Below, piece after piece: positions 29,943 through 38,338 of a stretch of DNA of 64,000 nucleotides (positions are counted from its first letter, which is position 1; each line of letters starts with the position of its first letter). The position numbers and the translations under genes are program-made. The notes below the pieces were generated by a model. It worked only from the letters and a program-made list of their open reading frames with translations. It had not been told where the DNA came from and did no database searches. Origin of the DNA: Gemmatimonadota bacterium (lineage in GTDB: Bacteria > Gemmatimonadota > Gemmatimonadetes > Gemmatimonadales > Gemmatimonadaceae); contig JAJPIM010000002.1 in assembly GCA_021324775.1 (NCBI GenBank), positions 1 through 64,000 on the forward strand, read 5' to 3'.

Positions 29943-30440
29943 ATGCCGATCGGTGTCAAAGTGCTGGCCCGTCCAATCGACGAGGTGAGCTACGTGCGCG
30001 CGGCCGTGAAGGGGATGGCCCTCACCTTCAAGCACCTGATCAACCCGCACAAGGTGACGGTGCAGTACCCGGAGCACCGGGACCCGCTGTCTCCTCGCTG
30101 GCGCGGTACGCATCGCATGCTGACGACCGAGGACGGCACCGCCAAGTGCGTTGCGTGCGGGCTCTGTCCGGCCGTCTGCCCGGCAAACTGCATCAAGTTA
30201 GTCCCCGGCGAGGACGAAAACGGGAACCGGTACCCGCTGGTGTTCGAGATTGACGAGTTCCGCTGCATCTTCTGCGGGTATTGCCAGGAAGTGTGCCCCG
30301 AAGAGGCAATCCACGTCGGGCGCCACTACGAGAACTCCGAATACAGCCGCGACGGATTCGTGTACGATCTCGAGCGTCTGATGGCCCAGACGCACCCGGT
30401 CTGCGAGATGTGGGACCCTGCGGACCCCAAGGGCGAGTGA
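29943..30440 (+). CDS. nuoI: NADH-quinone oxidoreductase subunit I
   Basis: Ferredoxin-like subunit with clusters N6a and N6b. 165 residues from ATG 29943. Ligand sets are C69, C72, C75, C79 (CVACGLCPAVCP) and C108, C111, C114, C118 (CIFCGYCQEVCP). It starts 43 bases after nuoH; the upstream open frame is a shadow of nuoH. Confidence 0.96.
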   Translation: MPIGVKVLARPIDEVSYVRAAVKGMALTFKHLINPHKVTVQYPEHRDPLSPRWRGTHRMLTTEDGTAKCVACGLCPAVCPANCIKLVPGEDENGNRYPLVFEIDEFRCIFCGYCQEVCPEEAIHVGRHYENSEYSRDGFVYDLERLMAQTHPVCEMWDPADPKGE

Positions 30441-30498
30441 TGCACCGCTCGGCTCCCGTGCTGGCCCGGATCCTGACGCGGGCGCGGACGCACTGCCC

Positions 30499-31095
30499 AT
30501 GACGCTCTTCTATCACTTCTGCTTCTACCTCTTCGGGCTGGTGGCAGTGGCCTCGGCGTGCGTGTTCGTGACCCGAAAGAGTCCGGTCGCGGCCGCCCTC
30601 TGGCTCGTGAACGTGCTGTTCTGCATCGCCGCGCTGTTCGTGCTGCTGGATGCGCAGTTCATCGGTGCGATCCAGGTGCTGGTCTATGCCGGCGCGATCA
30701 TGGTCGTGTTTCTCTTCGTGATCATGTTGCTCAACCTGGGCGAACCGGCCCGGATCGCCGACGCACGGGGCACCCTGTGGTACATCGGGGCGGGAGGTCT
30801 CGCCATCGTCGTGCTCGCGGCGATGATGGTGCGGCTGCCGCATCCGCTGCCCATAGAGACGTTCAGGATCGCGGCCGACTCACTGGTGACTGAAGCGCGG
30901 GCAACAGGCGCCGTGGCGCCGGTGGCCGTCCCGCTCTTCACGGAATACCTGCTGGCATTCGAGGTGACCAGCGTCCTCCTGCTGGCCGCGGTGGTTGGAG
31001 CGGTCGTGCTGGGCCGCAAGCGGAACGAGAGCGATGCGGGGCCGGCATCCCAGCCGGGGACCGCCGGAACCGGAACGGCCGCGCATGCTCGCTGA
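30499..31095 (+). CDS. nuoJ: NADH-quinone oxidoreductase subunit J
   Basis: Membrane subunit with five predicted helices. 198 residues. The third helix region [20 protein letters not shown] contains the characteristic pi-bulge sequence of ND6/NuoJ. The C-terminal ~30 residues are polar and variable. It starts 58 bases after nuoI; that spacer shows no gene of its own. Overlaps nuoK by 11 bases. Confidence 0.94.
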   Translation: MTLFYHFCFYLFGLVAVASACVFVTRKSPVAAALWLVNVLFCIAALFVLLDAQFIGAIQVLVYAGAIMVVFLFVIMLLNLGEPARIADARGTLWYIGAGGLAIVVLAAMMVRLPHPLPIETFRIAADSLVTEARATGAVAPVAVPLFTEYLLAFEVTSVLLLAAVVGAVVLGRKRNESDAGPASQPGTAGTGTAAHAR

Positions 31096-31378
31096 CGCGC
31101 TCTTCTTCTCGGCGGTCCTGTTCGCCATCGGCGTCGTGGGCGTGCTCACCCGGCGCAACGCGATCATCATATTCATGTCCGTCGAGCTCATGCTCAACGC
31201 GGTGAACCTGACGTTCGTTGCATTCGCGCAGGTCTACGGCTACGCGGGGCAGGTGTTCGTGGTGTTCGTCATGACGGTCGCGGCGGCTGAAGCCGCGGTC
31301 GGCCTGGCGATCATCATATCGATCTTCCGGCACCGGCACACGGTCAATCTCACCGACATCAATCTCCTGAAAGGCTGA
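31085..31378 (+). CDS. nuoK: NADH-quinone oxidoreductase subunit K
   Basis: Small three-helix subunit. 97 residues. The buried glutamates of the proton path are present in [13 protein letters not shown] and [12 protein letters not shown]. The start lies inside the end of nuoJ, and the stop overlaps the nuoL start (TGATG). Confidence 0.96.
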   Translation: MLADALFFSAVLFAIGVVGVLTRRNAIIIFMSVELMLNAVNLTFVAFAQVYGYAGQVFVVFVMTVAAAEAAVGLAIIISIFRHRHTVNLTDINLLKG

Positions 31379-33600
31379 TGCTCTTCCAGACCGCGGCGGC
31401 AGTCGCTGGCGGCGCTGCGCCGCACCCGTTGAGCGGCACGGCCGCCGACTGGGTGTGGGCGCTCCCGCTCCTGCCGTTGCTCGGCTTCGTCCTCAACGGG
31501 GCACTGGCGATCTTCGGATCGGCCAAGGCCGGGCCGGCCGATCCATCAGCCGGCAGCCACGACGGACCGGATGCGGCGCACGGCGTGCCTGGCGGAAACG
31601 GCCAGGATGACGGCGCGCATGCCGATGCGGCACATGCGGTACCGTCGCAACGCCACCCCTACGCTTGGCTCGTGAGTGTGATTGGGCCGCTTGTGGTGAT
31701 CGCGGCCTTCGCACTCGCGTGCATGATTTGTGTGGCCATGATTGCCGCGCAGCCCACTACACCCTTCATTCAGCGGTACTTCTCGTGGATGCCGGTGGGG
31801 GATCTCTCGATCGACGCGGCGTTTCAACTGGACCAGTTGTCGATGGTGATCGTCCTCGTGATCACCGGCGTGGGCGCCCTCATTCACATCTTCAGCGTCG
31901 GCTACATGCGCGACGACCCGGGCTACCCGCGGTACTTCTCGTATCTCAACCTGTTCGTGTTCTTCATGCTGGTGCTGGTCCTGGGCGCCAACCTCCCGGT
32001 GACGTTCGTCGGGTGGGAGGGCGTCGGGCTCTGCTCCTACCTGCTCATCGGATTCTGGTTCTCCGATCGCGCGAACGCCGACGCGGGCAAGAAGGCGTTC
32101 ATCGCCAATCGCGTCGGGGATTTCGGATTCATGATCGCGATGTTCCTGCTGTTCGCGAACATCGGCACACTGCAGTACACGGAGATCGCCGCGGCGGCTC
32201 CAGCGGCACTCCCGGCTGGCGGCGCACTCGTCACCACGGTCTGTCTCTTTCTGCTGCTGGGATGCACCGGCAAGAGCGCGCAGATCCCGCTCTACGTCTG
32301 GCTCCCCGATGCGATGGCCGGCCCGACGCCGGTCTCCGCGCTGATCCACGCCGCGACGATGGTCACGGCGGGCGTGTACCTGGTCGTCCGGACCTCGATG
32401 CTGTTCTCGATCGCACCAGCCGCGAGTCTCACCGTCTGCGTGATCGGCGCGGTCACCGCGTTGTTCGCGGCGACGATCGGACTCAAGCAGTGGGACATCA
32501 AGAAGGTGCTGGCCTACTCGACCATCTCCCAACTCGGGTTCATGTTCGTGGCGGTCGGGGCGGGGGCGTACGTCGCGGGGATCTTCCATCTCGTGACCCA
32601 CGCCTTCTTCAAGGCGCTGCTCTTCCTCGGTGCGGGCTCGGTGATCTACGCGATGCACGCGGCGTATCACGAGACGCATTCGCACGAGGATGCGCAGGAC
32701 ATGCGTAACATGGGCGGTTTGCGGACCGCCATGCCGGTCACCTGGATCCTGATGTGGATCGCGACGCTCGCCATTGCGGGCGTGCCGCTGTTCGCCGGGT
32801 TCTTCTCCAAGGACGAGATCCTTGGCACCGTGTTCGCTCGTGCACAGGGCTCGGCGCTCAGCGACGCGAGCTGGCTGGGCATCCCTGGCGGGGCGCTGTT
32901 GTACGGCGTCTACGGCATCTGTCTGGTGGCGGCGTTCCTCACCGCCGTGTACATGACGCGGCTCATGCTCTACACGTTCCACGGTCCCAACCGGACCGGC
33001 GACGCCGAACACTCGCTTCTGCGCGAAGCGCCGGCGGTGATGACGCTGCCACTCGTCGTCCTCGGCGTCCTCAGCGCGGCCGGCGGTTTCCTCAACGACC
33101 CATCGTTCCTGCCGATCGCGCCGGCCGATATGCTGGGCCGCTGGCTCGAGCCCGTCGTGGGGCCGGCGACCCAACAGATCACTCGCGGCGGCCCCGCGGA
33201 GGCCGATCCCCGCCTGAGTGCGATCCTCGCGACCGTGGCCTCCGTGGTGGCCCTGGCCGGTATCCTCGTCGCGCTCCTTCGCCTCAAGCCTGCGGCGCTG
33301 CGCCCGGCGCGCGAGCCGCAACCGGCCGAGAGCAAGGTCGAGTCGTTGCTCTCGCACAAGTACTATGTGGACGAGGCCTATGATCGCGCGATCGTCACGC
33401 CAACGGTCGTCTTCTCTCGCAACATCCTGTGGCGCGGCGTGGACGGTCTCATCGATGGTCTCGTCAATCTCACCGCCCTCATCTCGCGGTGGCTCGGGGA
33501 CTCCGGCTCCGCGGCGCAGACCGGCGAGACCGGGACGTACGCGTGGGCGCTCGTGCTCGGCGTCGTGATCGTGCTCGGCACCGTCGCCCTCCGGATCTGA
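31378..33600 (+). CDS. nuoL: NADH-quinone oxidoreductase subunit L
   Basis: Distal antiporter-like proton channel with the long lateral helix. 740 residues. GWEGVGLCSYLLIGFWF has the key glutamate; KSAQIPLYVWLPDAMAGPTPVSALIH has the central lysine and histidine segment; further channel motifs follow to a C-terminal helix. Residues about 50-95 form an unusual His/Asp/Gly-rich hydrophilic loop between the first two helices. Confidence 0.96.
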   Translation: MLFQTAAAVAGGAAPHPLSGTAADWVWALPLLPLLGFVLNGALAIFGSAKAGPADPSAGSHDGPDAAHGVPGGNGQDDGAHADAAHAVPSQRHPYAWLVSVIGPLVVIAAFALACMICVAMIAAQPTTPFIQRYFSWMPVGDLSIDAAFQLDQLSMVIVLVITGVGALIHIFSVGYMRDDPGYPRYFSYLNLFVFFMLVLVLGANLPVTFVGWEGVGLCSYLLIGFWFSDRANADAGKKAFIANRVGDFGFMIAMFLLFANIGTLQYTEIAAAAPAALPAGGALVTTVCLFLLLGCTGKSAQIPLYVWLPDAMAGPTPVSALIHAATMVTAGVYLVVRTSMLFSIAPAASLTVCVIGAVTALFAATIGLKQWDIKKVLAYSTISQLGFMFVAVGAGAYVAGIFHLVTHAFFKALLFLGAGSVIYAMHAAYHETHSHEDAQDMRNMGGLRTAMPVTWILMWIATLAIAGVPLFAGFFSKDEILGTVFARAQGSALSDASWLGIPGGALLYGVYGICLVAAFLTAVYMTRLMLYTFHGPNRTGDAEHSLLREAPAVMTLPLVVLGVLSAAGGFLNDPSFLPIAPADMLGRWLEPVVGPATQQITRGGPAEADPRLSAILATVASVVALAGILVALLRLKPAALRPAREPQPAESKVESLLSHKYYVDEAYDRAIVTPTVVFSRNILWRGVDGLIDGLVNLTALISRWLGDSGSAAQTGETGTYAWALVLGVVIVLGTVALRI

Positions 33601-33603
33601 CCG

Positions 33604-35238
33604 ATGCGCGAACTCTTGCTGTCGGCCGGATACGACCACTGGATCCTGACGGTGCTGCTGGTCGTTCCGGTGCTCGGCGCGCTGGTGGTATGGATCGGGG
33701 CGTCGGCTCTGGAGTCCGGTGGCGGCACCGATGCGGCTGGAACGCCTCCAGGCACCGCCGCCGCCGCGCGATTCGCGCGCTGGGTCGCGCTGCTGACGTT
33801 TGTCGCGGAGTTCGTGCTGTCGGTCGGGCTCTGGTGGAGCTTCGATCCGTCGATCGATGGCTGGCAGTCGCTGATCTCGGTCCCGTGGATCACGACCTGG
33901 CGGGTGAACTACACGCTCGGGGTTGACGGTATCGCGGTCGTCCTGATCCTCCTGACCACGTTGTTGATGCCCCTGACGGTGATGGGGAGCTGGACGAGCG
34001 TGCGCGAGAAGGTCCCGACCTTTTACGCCCTCATGCTCATCCTCACGACGGGTATGATCGGCGTGTTCGTGTCGCTCGATCTGTTCCTGTTCTACGTGAT
34101 GTGGGAGGTCATGCTGGTGCCGATGTACTTCATCATTGGCATCTGGGGCGGCGAGCGGCGGATCTACGCCAGCATCAAGTTCTTCATCTACACGATGATC
34201 GGATCCTTCCTGATGTTGGTGGCGATCCTGTACGTCGGCTTCCACGTCGGCGGTACGGCGGCGGGGCAGGCCCCCGATTTCAGCTACCCGGATCTGCTGG
34301 CGCGGCTGCGGGTCACGCCGATCGCCGCCCGCTGGCTGTTCGGCGCGTTCTTCCTGGCGTTCGCGATCAAGGTGCCGATGTTCCCGTTCCACACGTGGCT
34401 TCCCGATGCGCACGTGGAGGCCCCGACGGCGGGCTCGGTCATCCTGGCCGGCATCATGTTGAAGATGGGCACGTTCGGATTCCTGCGGTTCGCCGCGCCG
34501 CTGTTTCCCTCGGCTGCCCTCGATCCGGGGATCCGCGCGATCATTCTGGGCCTGGCGGTCACGGGCGTGCTCTACGGCGCACTGGTCGCGCTCGTCCAGC
34601 CCGACTTCAAGAAGCTCGTGGCCTATTCATCGGTCAGCCATCTGGGCTTCGTGATGCTGGGCATCTTCGCGTTCACGCAGCAGAGCGTCCAGGGCGCCAT
34701 TCTCGTCATGCTGAACCATGGCATCTCGACCGGAGCGCTGTTCCTCCTCATCGGCATGATCTACGAGCGGACGCACACCCGGCAGATCAGCGATTACGGC
34801 GGGATCGCGCGAGTCGTGCCGCTCTTCTCGACGCTGCTCACATTCGTCGCACTGTCGAGCATCGGCCTGCCTGGAACGAACGGCTTCGTGGGCGAGTTCC
34901 TCGTCCTCATCGGATCGTTCCGGACCGTTCCCTACCACGCGATGCTGGCGACCGTGGGCGTGATCTTCGCCGCGGCGTATCTGCTGTGGGCAATTCAGCG
35001 GATCCTCTTCAACAGCCTCGACAAGCCCCGCAACGCCGCGCTCCGCGACCTCAACTGGCGCGAGCTCGCGCTGATGGCCCCGCTGGTGGCGTGTATCATC
35101 TGGCTCGGGGTCTACCCGGCGCCGATTCTGCGGCGGACGGACCATGCGGCGGCGGCGTTCGTGCAGGAGGTCGAGCACGGGAGCGGGACGCAGCGGCCAT
35201 CGAGCAGAGTCGCGTATGCCCCGGGGGCGCGGCCGTGA
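33604..35238 (+). CDS. nuoM: NADH-quinone oxidoreductase subunit M
   Basis: Antiporter-like proton channel. 544 residues. MWEVMLVPMYFIIGIWGG carries the key glutamate; FAIKVPMFPFHTWLPDAH the central lysine; ASIKFFIYT and SSVSHLGFVMLG are conserved. ATG 33604, three bases after nuoL. The C-terminal ~30 residues are polar and variable. Overlaps nuoN by GTGA. Confidence 0.96.
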   Translation: MRELLLSAGYDHWILTVLLVVPVLGALVVWIGASALESGGGTDAAGTPPGTAAAARFARWVALLTFVAEFVLSVGLWWSFDPSIDGWQSLISVPWITTWRVNYTLGVDGIAVVLILLTTLLMPLTVMGSWTSVREKVPTFYALMLILTTGMIGVFVSLDLFLFYVMWEVMLVPMYFIIGIWGGERRIYASIKFFIYTMIGSFLMLVAILYVGFHVGGTAAGQAPDFSYPDLLARLRVTPIAARWLFGAFFLAFAIKVPMFPFHTWLPDAHVEAPTAGSVILAGIMLKMGTFGFLRFAAPLFPSAALDPGIRAIILGLAVTGVLYGALVALVQPDFKKLVAYSSVSHLGFVMLGIFAFTQQSVQGAILVMLNHGISTGALFLLIGMIYERTHTRQISDYGGIARVVPLFSTLLTFVALSSIGLPGTNGFVGEFLVLIGSFRTVPYHAMLATVGVIFAAAYLLWAIQRILFNSLDKPRNAALRDLNWRELALMAPLVACIIWLGVYPAPILRRTDHAAAAFVQEVEHGSGTQRPSSRVAYAPGARP

Positions 35239-36872
35239 GCGGCGGCAGCGTGCACCAGGCACTCAGCGTGGCGGTGAGTCAGGCCGTGCCGTTGCCGGGA
35301 AGCCCGGCCGCGGTCGCGCCGACCTTTGATCTGCATATCCCGTCGCAACTCACGCTGGCTCTCGGTCCGGACATCGTGCTGTTCGTCGGGACCACAGTCC
35401 TGATGCTGTGGGCCGCGTGGCGGCCTGACAGCCGCGAGCATCAGAGCAACGTCGGCCGGGCAAGCCTCGCGCTCGTCTTCGTGACGATGGCGGCCGTCGT
35501 GGGGTACGATCTGGCGCATGTGACGGCCGGCCCCGGCGTGATTGCCGTCGACGCATTCCGGTGGGCCTCCGACCTCATCTTCCTGGCGGCGTCCGCGGGC
35601 ACGATCGCGCTGAGTATCGACTACAACGCCCGCGAAGGGATTTTGGCGGCCGAATCGCACGTGATGGTTCTGTTCGCGACCTCGGGGATGATGCTGCTCG
35701 CTGCCGGCCGCGACCTCATGATCATCTTCCTCGGCATCGAGCTGATGTCGGTGGCCGTGTACATACTCGCCGGATTCAACCGGCGGAGCGCGCGGTCGGC
35801 CGAAGGGGCGCTCAAGTACTTCCTCCTGGGCGCATTCTCGACGGGGTTTCTCCTTTACGGCATTGCCCTCATCTACGGCGCCACCGGCTCCACGAACCTG
35901 ACCGTGATCGGGGATCGCATTCATTTGTACTCCCTGGCCGGCACGCCGCTGGTCACGGTGGGCGTGGCGCTCATCCTCGTCGGGTTCGCGTTCAAGATTG
36001 CGGCCGTGCCATTCCACATGTGGGCGCCCGACGTCTACGAGGGCGCACCGACCCCGATCACCGGTTTCATGGCAGCCGCGGTCAAGGCGGCGGCCTTCGC
36101 CGCCTTCCTGCGCGTCTGGCTCGAGGCATTCGGGGATGTCGTGTACCAGTGGCACGACGCGATGTGGTTCCTCGCGATCCTCACGATGCTCGCCGGCAAC
36201 GTGGTCGCACTGGTCCAGCGCAACATCAAGCGCATGCTGGCGTATTCGAGCATCGCCCAGGCAGGGTACGTCCTCGTCGGTGTCGTGGCCGGAACGACTC
36301 TTGGCGCATCGGCGTTCCTGTTCTTTCTGGCCGCCTACACGCTTGCCACGCTGGGCGCATTTGCGGTGATCGTGGCGCTCGGTGACGCCGGAGAGACGCA
36401 GCTCGACATCGGCGACTACGCGGGGTTGTGGACGACGCGCCCCTGGCTCGCCGCCGCGATGACCGCGTGCATGCTGTCGCTGCTCGGCTTCCCCATCTTC
36501 GGCGGCATCGGCTTCCTCGCCAAGTGGTACATGCTGCAGGCCGCGCTCGAAGCCAGCTATTTCGGTGACGCGAAACCGCAGGTCGAGCTTGCGGTGATGA
36601 TCGTCGTCACGAGCGTGATCTCCGCGGGATACTATCTGCGACTCGTCACCATCATGTTCATGCGTCCCGTCCGTGCCGATGGGGGCGCTGCCGGCAATGC
36701 GGCCCCACGGGCCGGCCACTTGACCCAGTGGGTCGTCGGGGTCAGCGTCGCGCTGCTGCTGGCGCTGGGGCTGGCGCCGGCGTATCTGGTCAGTTGGACC
36801 GCCAAGAGCGCACCCGTCATCGCCAACCGGCCCACCTACCTGCTCCCGTCGAGCGCGATCCCGCCTCGATGA
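35235..36872 (+). CDS. nuoN: NADH-quinone oxidoreductase subunit N
   Basis: Third antiporter-like channel. 545 residues from GTG 35235. LGIELMSVAVYILAGF has the key glutamate; FKIAAVPFHMWAPDVYEGAP the central lysine; YSSIAQAGYVLVG is conserved. The open frame extends more than 1 kb upstream within nuoM but is a shadow there. The last nuo gene; 37 bases later a GGAGGGGA-type ribosome-binding site begins the next gene. Confidence 0.96.
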   Translation: MSGGSVHQALSVAVSQAVPLPGSPAAVAPTFDLHIPSQLTLALGPDIVLFVGTTVLMLWAAWRPDSREHQSNVGRASLALVFVTMAAVVGYDLAHVTAGPGVIAVDAFRWASDLIFLAASAGTIALSIDYNAREGILAAESHVMVLFATSGMMLLAAGRDLMIIFLGIELMSVAVYILAGFNRRSARSAEGALKYFLLGAFSTGFLLYGIALIYGATGSTNLTVIGDRIHLYSLAGTPLVTVGVALILVGFAFKIAAVPFHMWAPDVYEGAPTPITGFMAAAVKAAAFAAFLRVWLEAFGDVVYQWHDAMWFLAILTMLAGNVVALVQRNIKRMLAYSSIAQAGYVLVGVVAGTTLGASAFLFFLAAYTLATLGAFAVIVALGDAGETQLDIGDYAGLWTTRPWLAAAMTACMLSLLGFPIFGGIGFLAKWYMLQAALEASYFGDAKPQVELAVMIVVTSVISAGYYLRLVTIMFMRPVRADGGAAGNAAPRAGHLTQWVVGVSVALLLALGLAPAYLVSWTAKSAPVIANRPTYLLPSSAIPPR

Positions 36873-36909
36873 CCGGCGCCCGCGAGGCGGCGAGGGGAGG
36901 GGACAGATA

Positions 36910-38274
36910 GTGATTGCCGCGGGAATCTTTCGCCAATACGACGTCCGGGGGATCGTCGGCCGTGACCTCACCCCCGGGGTGGCGCGTTCCATCGGGCAGG
37001 GGTTTGCGGCCCTGCTGTCGGCGCGTGGTATCGGCGGCGCGGTGGCCGTTGGCCGAGACAACCGGCCGAGCGGGGGTGCACTCCGGGACGCGATGGTCGA
37101 GGGTCTCACCGGCTGCGGCGTGAACGTCGTCGACGTGGGCGTCGTGCCGACTCCGCTGCTCTACTGGGCGCTCAATCACGAGCCAGTCGTGGCGGGCATC
37201 CAGATCACCGGCTCTCACAATCCGCCCGAATACAACGGGTTCAAGCTGTGCGTCGGGACCGATTCCCTGCACGGCGACGGCATTCAGACGCTCCGCGAGA
37301 TCATCGAGCGCGGCGAGTTCCCAGAGGGGCACGGAACCGTGCGATCGGTGGAGATCATCGACCGCTATACCGACGACGTGGTCGTCCGCACCGGGCCGCT
37401 CGCTCGCCGGCTCCGAGTCGTTTTCGACTGCGGGAACGGCGCGGGGTCACTGGTCGCGGGCAAGCTGTTCGGCCGGCTCGGACTCGACGCGTCGTACCTC
37501 TTCTGCGAGAGCGACGGGACGTTTCCCAATCATCACCCCGATCCGACGGTCCTCGAGAATCTTCAGGACCTCATGACTGCCGTCCAAAGCCGTGGCGCCG
37601 ATCTCGGGATCGCCTTCGATGGAGACGCCGACCGGATCGGCGTCGTGGACGCCACCGGCGCGGTCGTGTGGGGCGACCACATCCTCATCCTGTACGCGCG
37701 GGACGTGCTCTCGCGTACCGGGGCGGGGCAGCCCATCATTTTCGATGTCAAGTGCTCGCAGGCATTACCCGCGGCGATCGCGGCGGCCGGCGGAGAGCCG
37801 GTCATGTGGAAGACGGGGCATTCCCTGATCAAGGACAAGATGAAGAACATGCACGCGCCGGTGGCCGGCGAGATGTCCGGACACATGTTCTTCACCGAGG
37901 GGTTCTACGGGCACGACGACGCGCTCTATGGCGCGGCCCGGTTGCTCCGGATCGTCGCCGCGGCGAACCGGCCGATCGCCGCGATGCTGGATGACGTCCC
38001 GAAGTTCGTCTCCACGCCGGAGCTCAGGGTGGAGTGTCCGGACGACCGGAAATTCGCGATCGTGGATGCCGCGGCCGCGCATTTCGGGCCGAGGCACGAG
38101 GTAATCGCGGTCGATGGCGTGCGCGTGCTGTACGGCGATGGCTGGGGACTGCTGCGCGCCTCGAATACGCAGCCGGTGCTCGTGCTGCGCTTCGAGGCGC
38201 GAACCGCGGAGCGGCTTGCGGCGATCCGCGCGGACATGGAAGGGTGGCTACTCTCGCAGGGCGTTCGCGCGTAG
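36910..38274 (+). CDS. Phosphomannomutase/phosphoglucomutase (alpha-D-phosphohexomutase)
   Basis: Interconverts hexose 1- and 6-phosphates for sugar nucleotides and envelope glycans. 454 residues in four domains. Phosphoserine S102 is in TGSHNPPEYNG, Mg2+ aspartates are D237, D239 and D241 in FDGDADR, and GEMSGHMFF binds the sugar. GTG start after a clear GAGGGGA ribosome-binding site. Most like the dual-specificity AlgC/ManB type, but substrate preference cannot be read. A small GGGCC/GGCCC hairpin follows the stop. Confidence 0.93.
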   Translation: MIAAGIFRQYDVRGIVGRDLTPGVARSIGQGFAALLSARGIGGAVAVGRDNRPSGGALRDAMVEGLTGCGVNVVDVGVVPTPLLYWALNHEPVVAGIQITGSHNPPEYNGFKLCVGTDSLHGDGIQTLREIIERGEFPEGHGTVRSVEIIDRYTDDVVVRTGPLARRLRVVFDCGNGAGSLVAGKLFGRLGLDASYLFCESDGTFPNHHPDPTVLENLQDLMTAVQSRGADLGIAFDGDADRIGVVDATGAVVWGDHILILYARDVLSRTGAGQPIIFDVKCSQALPAAIAAAGGEPVMWKTGHSLIKDKMKNMHAPVAGEMSGHMFFTEGFYGHDDALYGAARLLRIVAAANRPIAAMLDDVPKFVSTPELRVECPDDRKFAIVDAAAAHFGPRHEVIAVDGVRVLYGDGWGLLRASNTQPVLVLRFEARTAERLAAIRADMEGWLLSQGVRA

Positions 38275-38338
38275 CCGGGCCCTCCGGCCCAGCATGGCCC
38301 GGGGCGCGTCTCGGACGCACGTTGCCAGGCCAGTCACA

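Noticed and set aside
31546-34413. A 955-codon open frame on the - strand opposite nuoL-nuoM
   Set aside because: Shadow of the nuo genes. The translation is almost all charged residues with no recognisable domain.
34101-35234. Upstream extension of the nuoN frame into nuoM
   Set aside because: No similarity to NuoN. GTG 35235 gives the normal length and a GTGA overlap.
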